From: CAIYYO01 sp049299895
GTDB lineage: Archaea; Altiarchaeota; Altiarchaeia; IMC4; QMZM01
Direction of reading: 5' to 3'
DNA length: 64,000 bases
NCBI GenBank assembly: GCA_049299895.1
Contig: JBAQYF010000026.1
Coordinates: 1-64,000, forward strand
Shown here: one piece after another, positions 59,454-64,000 of the stretch
Numbering within the stretch: position 1 is the stretch's first letter
Layout: every line of letters begins with the position of its first letter
The notes under the pieces: model-generated
Told to the model about the DNA's origin: nothing
Databases searched by the model: none
Seen by the model: only the letters and a program-made list of their open reading frames with translations
Made by a program: the position numbers and the translations under genes

Positions 59454-60512
59454 ATGGGGCTGTACGACATCCTAAAACAGAAGAAGAATTCTAATGACTC
59501 GGAAAAAGAAAAGAACACGCTGCTGCCCGGGGGGGAGCACGTAGTAGCCCAGACCAGGGAGGAATTCATAGACTTCTGCGAGTCATTGAAAAAAGACTTC
59601 AAAGGAGTCATGAAGCTGTATAACCGCAACGAAGGAAAAAAATATACCGCGGCCCTGCTGCTGGACGGAGGAGAAATAATAGGCGCCTCATTTGAGGATA
59701 TGGACGATAAAACCATTGCCTACAAGGAAGAAGCCATAGCCCAGATAAAAAACAGGCTGTCGGGAACAAGAGGCGACCTCGAAGCATACTCATTTACAGA
59801 AAAAGACGCAGAGAGGGTAGAAAAAACCAACCAGGAAACGGTCCTGAAACACGCAGTCCCGTTCTCATCCCTGGGGATGAAGATCAAAGGCAACGTAGAA
59901 GAAAAACGGGTTTTCGGAATGAAGATCCCGTCAAAGGATTACTTCTCTCTAAAAGAAGGAACAACGGTAAAAGAGATGCGCGTCGAAGAAGGCTTTAGGC
60001 TCACGGACTTTGCACGCAAATTTTCTTTTGGAATACCCGAGAGGCCCCTTCAAAAACCGGGAATCCAGAAAAAAGAACCCCAAAAGGAAGAAAAGGAAGA
60101 CCATCCACAAATACAGAACGAAAAAAAGGGCCTTTTTTCCGGCCTGCCCGGCATTCCCAATAACACGAACAACGCCTCTGAAGCCAAGAACGAACGCCTG
60201 GACGCGCTGAAGAAAAAAAGGCAACTGGAGAACATGAATCTTGCAAAGAGAATCTCCAGGATAACTCAAAAAAAACAGGAAGGAACACCGAAGGAAACCG
60301 AAAAAATAGAAACCTCAATCGACAGGCTCTACCAACTAGTGCAGAAATACAAGAGGATCAAGATAGACGACGATCTCGCAAGGAGGATAGGCGTTTCAAG
60401 GTCCCAGATAGAGGGTTGGGCGCTGATTCTTGAGGATCACAAGCTCGTGGAGCTCCATTATCCGGCGATAGGAGAGCCGGAGATCAGAGTGATGGAAGAG
60501 AAAAGATTATAA
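59454..60512 (+). CDS. DUF2226-like archaeal protein with a C-terminal winged helix
   Basis: The 352-residue protein has an N-terminal domain with FKGVMKLYNRNEGKKYTAAL and GEIIGASFEDMDDKTIAYKE, resembling archaeal DUF2226. A low-complexity linker (QKKEPQKEEKEDHPQ) follows, and a C-terminal domain, KIDDDLARRIGVSRSQIEGW plus LVELHYPAIGEPEIRVME, that looks like a winged helix. It overlaps the ATPase gene by one base. A chemosensory or regulatory role for the pilus has been suggested only by such neighbourhoods, and I treat this as unknown. Confidence 0.6.
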   Translation: MGLYDILKQKKNSNDSEKEKNTLLPGGEHVVAQTREEFIDFCESLKKDFKGVMKLYNRNEGKKYTAALLLDGGEIIGASFEDMDDKTIAYKEEAIAQIKNRLSGTRGDLEAYSFTEKDAERVEKTNQETVLKHAVPFSSLGMKIKGNVEEKRVFGMKIPSKDYFSLKEGTTVKEMRVEEGFRLTDFARKFSFGIPERPLQKPGIQKKEPQKEEKEDHPQIQNEKKGLFSGLPGIPNNTNNASEAKNERLDALKKKRQLENMNLAKRISRITQKKQEGTPKETEKIETSIDRLYQLVQKYKRIKIDDDLARRIGVSRSQIEGWALILEDHKLVELHYPAIGEPEIRVMEEKRL

Positions 60513-62074
60513 TGAATAACAAAGAGAAGGAAGCAGAATACGCCGAATCTGCAAAGAAAAGCCTTGAAGGCATAGTTCTAGACAGCTACGAGCTTACTTC
60601 AGAAGACGTAAAGACGCAGGTTAACATCATAGAAAAGGACTACATGCCATTCTACAAGCTCGTGATACCCGAGGTAGACATAGCCACAAAAGTCCTCCTC
60701 GACGACATAAAAGAGCGTCTCATAGGTGCGGTGGATATGAACGTCGGCGAGGTCTTCGACGTAAAAGTCATGGAGGAACTGAGAAAAGAGTTCCGGGCGG
60801 ACGCGAGCAAAATGCTCACGGAAGAGCTGCCGGACCTTCCGCCAAAGGTCAAAGACAACTTTATACTAAGCCTCGTGCACGAACTCCTGGGCCTCGGGGA
60901 CATGGAATTTTTGCTCGACGATAACTACATCGAAGAGGTGGTGGTAAACTCGGCCAAAGAACCCATAAGGATATACCACAAAAAACACGGCTGGCTCAGG
61001 ACCAACATCTTCACGTCGAACGAAGCGGCGGTGCTCAACTACGCAAACACAATAGCAAGGAGGGTCGGGCGTGAGATAACCACGTTGAACCCTCTCCTGG
61101 ACGCGCACCTTGTCAGCGGGGACAGAGTCAACGCAACACTGAATCCCATATCCAGCAAGGGTCATACGATGACCATAAGAAAATTCGCAAGAGACCCGTG
61201 GACTGTGACCGACTTCGTGAACAGCAAGACAGTCACTCCCGAGGTTTTGGCGCTCATCTGGCTGGTCATACAATACGAGATGAACATAATCATATCCGGC
61301 GGAACCGGCTCAGGGAAGACCTCTTTCCTGAACATAGTCATGCCCTTCATCCCGCCGAACCACAGGATAATCTCCATAGAAGACACAAGAGAACTGCAAC
61401 TGCCGCAATTCCTATACTGGTGCCCGCTCACTACAAGAGAAGCAAACCCCGAAGGAAAAGGCGAAGTATCCATGCTCGACCTCCTGATAAACTCCCTCAG
61501 GATGAGGCCGGACAGGATCATAATGGGAGAGATTCGAAAACAAAGAGAAGCAGAAGTCCTGTTCGAAGCCATGCACACTGGGCACTCCGTCTATTCGACG
61601 CTGCACGCAGACAGCTGCGCGCAGACGATAAACAGGCTCGTCAACCCGCCGATATCAATACCCGAGAGCATGCTCGAATCAGTGCACCTGAACGTGGTCA
61701 TGTTCCGCGACAGGCGCCGGGGATTCAGAAGAGTATATGAGATGGGAGAATTCCTCCCAAACCTCGTAGGCAACCGCGAAGAACTGAAATACAGGCCGAG
61801 CATATTATACCGGTGGGACCCGCGCACGGACACAATCAAGCCCTCCACCGAGGACGTGAGCATATACGAAAAGATAGGAACACACACCGGCCTAACAACG
61901 GACGAAGTGAAAAACGAGATAGAACTGAAAAAGAGCATAATCGAGTGGCTTGTCACAAACAAAATAAGGCAGGTAGACGACGTCGGAAAAATAATGAACC
62001 GCTACTACCTTGACTCCGACACGGTCATCGACGTAGTGAAGAACAACAAAAACCCCAAAAAGCTCCTGGACTAA
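60512..62074 (+). CDS. Type II/IV secretion ATPase (TadA/VirB11/ArlI-like)
   Basis: The 520-residue ATPase has Walker A IISGGTGSGKTSFLNIVMPF (about residues 261-280), an Asp box, ISIEDTRELQLPQ, Walker B MRPDRIIMGEIRKQREAEVL and a His box, HTGHSVYSTLHADS. Before these comes an N-terminal domain typical of archaeal pilus and archaellum ATPases (LLDDNYIEEVVVNSAKEPIR). It powers fibre assembly through the TadC-like membrane proteins encoded next. Confidence 0.95.
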   Translation: MNNKEKEAEYAESAKKSLEGIVLDSYELTSEDVKTQVNIIEKDYMPFYKLVIPEVDIATKVLLDDIKERLIGAVDMNVGEVFDVKVMEELRKEFRADASKMLTEELPDLPPKVKDNFILSLVHELLGLGDMEFLLDDNYIEEVVVNSAKEPIRIYHKKHGWLRTNIFTSNEAAVLNYANTIARRVGREITTLNPLLDAHLVSGDRVNATLNPISSKGHTMTIRKFARDPWTVTDFVNSKTVTPEVLALIWLVIQYEMNIIISGGTGSGKTSFLNIVMPFIPPNHRIISIEDTRELQLPQFLYWCPLTTREANPEGKGEVSMLDLLINSLRMRPDRIIMGEIRKQREAEVLFEAMHTGHSVYSTLHADSCAQTINRLVNPPISIPESMLESVHLNVVMFRDRRRGFRRVYEMGEFLPNLVGNREELKYRPSILYRWDPRTDTIKPSTEDVSIYEKIGTHTGLTTDEVKNEIELKKSIIEWLVTNKIRQVDDVGKIMNRYYLDSDTVIDVVKNNKNPKKLLD

Positions 62075-62145
62075 ACGACGCTTAACGCAAGTTTTTATTC
62101 TGCCATTCGTACTCTTTAATATTGAAAAAAGGCGGCCTGACAGTA

Positions 62146-63018
62146 ATGAGATCCCAAAGGATACGCAGCGTTTCACGCATATTCATCTACATAGGAGACC
62201 TTCTGACGCACATATCCCCGTTCTTGGCCCTTAACCTAAAACAATCAGGCATAGACAAGGACTATAACGTAACGGCAAGAGAATACCTTTCAGTAGCATT
62301 TACAAGCTCCCTGATAATGGGATCACTTGCAGGAATAGCCGTGACTCTCGCCTTGTCCACAGGCACAAAACAATTCGCGAACCTGGGGCCAATACTGGGA
62401 GCCTGCGTAGGCTTCCTCAACTACCTGCAATTAGTAACCTACCCAAAAGCCATAGTAAACAAAAGAGTAAAAGACCTCGAAAAAAACCTCCTCTTCGCGC
62501 TTAGGACAATACTCGTCCAGATAAGATCCGGGGTCCCCATATTCGACGCATTCGTATCGGTCGCATCCGGAAACTACGGCCAGATATCGGAGGAATTCAG
62601 AATAGTAATAGACAAAGCAAGATCAGGAAAACCGGTCCTAGACAGCCTGGAAGAACTCGCAGTACGTAACCCGTCAATGTACTTCCGCCGCGCGATATGG
62701 CAAATGGTAAACGCCATGCGATCGGGAAGCGACATAGGAGAGAACCTGGAATGCGTAATAGACGCGCTCGCAAAAGAACAAATGGTCCAGATAAAAGAGT
62801 ACAAATCGGTCCTAAACCCCATGGCCATGATGTACATGATGATAGCAGTCATCATACCCTCCCTTGGGATAACGGTAATGATAATCTTATCCACGTTCCC
62901 GGGAATGGGAAAATTCGGAGAAAAGAACACCTTCTGGATCCTCCTCGCAGGGGTAACAATGATGCAATTCGTATTCATGAGCATGATAAAATCCAAGAGA
63001 CCGAACCTGATCGGCTAA
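62146..63018 (+). CDS. TadC/FlaJ-type membrane platform protein, first copy
   Basis: The 290-residue membrane protein starts at ATG 62146 (RSQRIRSVSRIFIYIGDLLT); a TTG at 62122 would add eight residues. It has a T2SSF (GspF/TadC) fold pattern: paired helices at about 60-110, the cytoplasmic domain KDLEKNLLFALRTILVQIRS, and the C-terminal helices MAMMYMMIAVIIPSLGI. It anchors the ATPase and moves the pilin subunits. A second, related gene follows 7 bases later. Confidence 0.85.
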   Translation: MRSQRIRSVSRIFIYIGDLLTHISPFLALNLKQSGIDKDYNVTAREYLSVAFTSSLIMGSLAGIAVTLALSTGTKQFANLGPILGACVGFLNYLQLVTYPKAIVNKRVKDLEKNLLFALRTILVQIRSGVPIFDAFVSVASGNYGQISEEFRIVIDKARSGKPVLDSLEELAVRNPSMYFRRAIWQMVNAMRSGSDIGENLECVIDALAKEQMVQIKEYKSVLNPMAMMYMMIAVIIPSLGITVMIILSTFPGMGKFGEKNTFWILLAGVTMMQFVFMSMIKSKRPNLIG

Positions 63019-63025
63019 GAAAACA

Positions 63026-64000
63026 ATGGACCTGTACGCATCTCTTTCAAGATTCATGCCAAGGAAGGCAAGAAAAGACTTCCACCAGCTCATAACATAT
63101 TCATCCATCACAGTAAACCCGGACCAACTCATAGGATTCATAATACTCACGGGAATAGCATTCAGCCTATGGATAAGCCAACTACTTGGAACAAACATCG
63201 GCCTCCTGCCATATCCAGTATGGGTGCTGATAGTCTTCATAGCAATAGAAGCAGTTTTCTATCTATGGATACTATTCTCAGTAGACTCCAAGGCAAAATT
63301 CGCAGAATCAGTCCTGCCCGACGCACTACAACTGATGTCCTCCAACATCCGCGCAGGCCTGACAACGGACCGCGCACTCATCCTGGCCGCAAGACCGGAA
63401 TTCGGACCACTCGCAGACGAGATCAGAAGAGTAGGCAGGGAAACCATGACCGGAAGCAGCCTGGGATCAGCCCTCCTCAAGATAAACCAGAGGATAAAAT
63501 CAGAGAACCTAAGTAAAACAATAGACCTGATAGTAAGCAGCCTGAAATCAGGAGGAAAACTCGCAGACCTCCTAGACCAGACATCAGGAGACCTGAGAGA
63601 CCAGCAGATAGTGCAAAAAGAGATAAGCGCAAGCGTACTACTATACGTCATATTCATATTCATAGCCATCGGACTAGGAGCACCCCTCTTATTCGCAATG
63701 TCAGGCTTCCTGGTACAAATCCTCGGAACGATGGGCTCAAAGATAAGTACAGGCATGGGATCAGACGCCACATTCGGAGGAGGAAAAGCCCCCATGTCCA
63801 TAACCAGCATACAAATAGACAGCACATTCCTGACCCAATACACAGTATTATCCCTGCTATTCTCATCAGTCTTCGGCTCCCTGATAATAGGCCTCATACT
63901 AAAAGGAAACGCCAGAGAAGGATTCAAATACGCACCATTCCTGGTAGCACTATCACTCGGTCTATACTTCCTCGGAACATTCATAATGACCAGCATGTTC
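63026..64000 (+). CDS. TadC/FlaJ-type membrane platform protein, second copy (cut by window edge)
   Basis: The frame opens with ATG at 63026 (MDLYASLSRFMPRKARKDFH) and is still open at the right edge, so 325 residues are visible. It has four or more membrane helices, with DALQLMSSNIRAGLTTDRAL and SLKSGGKLADLLDQTSGDLR between, the GspF/TadC cytoplasmic pattern. Archaeal pilus operons often carry two such proteins, as here. The end and any following gene are outside the window. Confidence 0.85.
   Translation, partial: MDLYASLSRFMPRKARKDFHQLITYSSITVNPDQLIGFIILTGIAFSLWISQLLGTNIGLLPYPVWVLIVFIAIEAVFYLWILFSVDSKAKFAESVLPDALQLMSSNIRAGLTTDRALILAARPEFGPLADEIRRVGRETMTGSSLGSALLKINQRIKSENLSKTIDLIVSSLKSGGKLADLLDQTSGDLRDQQIVQKEISASVLLYVIFIFIAIGLGAPLLFAMSGFLVQILGTMGSKISTGMGSDATFGGGKAPMSITSIQIDSTFLTQYTVLSLLFSSVFGSLIIGLILKGNAREGFKYAPFLVALSLGLYFLGTFIMTSMF

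Overview
The window is archaeal chromosomal DNA. The markers are archaeal-type translation and transcription genes (S6e, S24e, S27ae, aIF2-gamma, RpoE1, Spt4), GatE, PriS, Nob1, AglB, TruD, archaeal Elp3, TATA-type promoters and a tRNA-Trp with a long intron. Many proteins carry Lys/Ala/Glu-rich tails. The surface proteome is rich in class III (pilin-like) signal peptides and N-glycosylation sequons, and the only rRNA seen is a lone 5S gene. This fits a DPANN-like or deep euryarchaeal lineage, but the sequence alone does not fix the phylum.

Layout. 1-6.2 kb: start of an unidentified reading frame on the minus strand, intron-containing tRNA-Trp, MBF1, site-2 protease, Elp3, a cupin and an MgtC/DUF4010 membrane protein. 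6.3-20.2 kb: 5S rRNA, DUF433, AroA, TrpS, MazG-like, TruD, a secreted hydrolase, a 2-oxoacid:ferredoxin oxidoreductase operon (korD-korA-fused korBC), an acyl-CoA synthetase with a cupin/HTH regulator, a GlmU-like enzyme, a BofA-like membrane protein and an FAD dehydrogenase. 20.4-23.0 kb: a secreted polyprotein of six tandem VirB2/TrbC-like two-helix modules followed by Cys-rich repeats. 23.0-30.0 kb: the translation/transcription cluster S6e-aIF2g-PIN-(H+-PPase)-RpoE1-Spt4-dephospho-CoA kinase-S24e-S27ae-DUF429, all on the minus strand.

30.046-39.191 kb is a 9.1-kb transposon that can be delimited from the sequence alone. It has 17-bp terminal inverted repeats (16/17 identical) and is flanked by an exact 9-bp target duplication, CCTAACGAC. 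It was inserted exactly at the stop codon of gatE, so gatE is intact but now separated from the S6e cluster. It encodes an IS4-type (YREK) transposase with a SWIM zinc finger. Its cargo is an EcoRI-family adenine methyltransferase coupled to a DUF262-HNH protein, a DUF5131 three-Cys protein with its partner TcmP, a phosphoribosyltransferase fused to an unknown domain, and several small zinc-binding proteins. It looks like a DNA-modification or defence-carrying transposon.

39.2-48.9 kb: GatE, a palindrome-controlled winged-helix gene pair, a region of GTTAC operators with a decayed gene, a UPF0175/DUF3368 toxin-antitoxin pair, a TPR protein, a large secreted protein, PriS with an unusual helix-hairpin-helix insertion, Nob1 and UppS. 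49.0-64.0 kb: AglB with an apparent inserted discoidin-like domain, then a run of pilin-like proteins, a 1074-residue von Willebrand A protein, sequon-rich surface protein, two soluble proteins of unknown role, a TadA/VirB11-type ATPase and two TadC/FlaJ-type membrane proteins. The last is cut by the window edge. Together they look like a glycosylated type IV pilus-like adhesion machine and its oligosaccharyltransferase.
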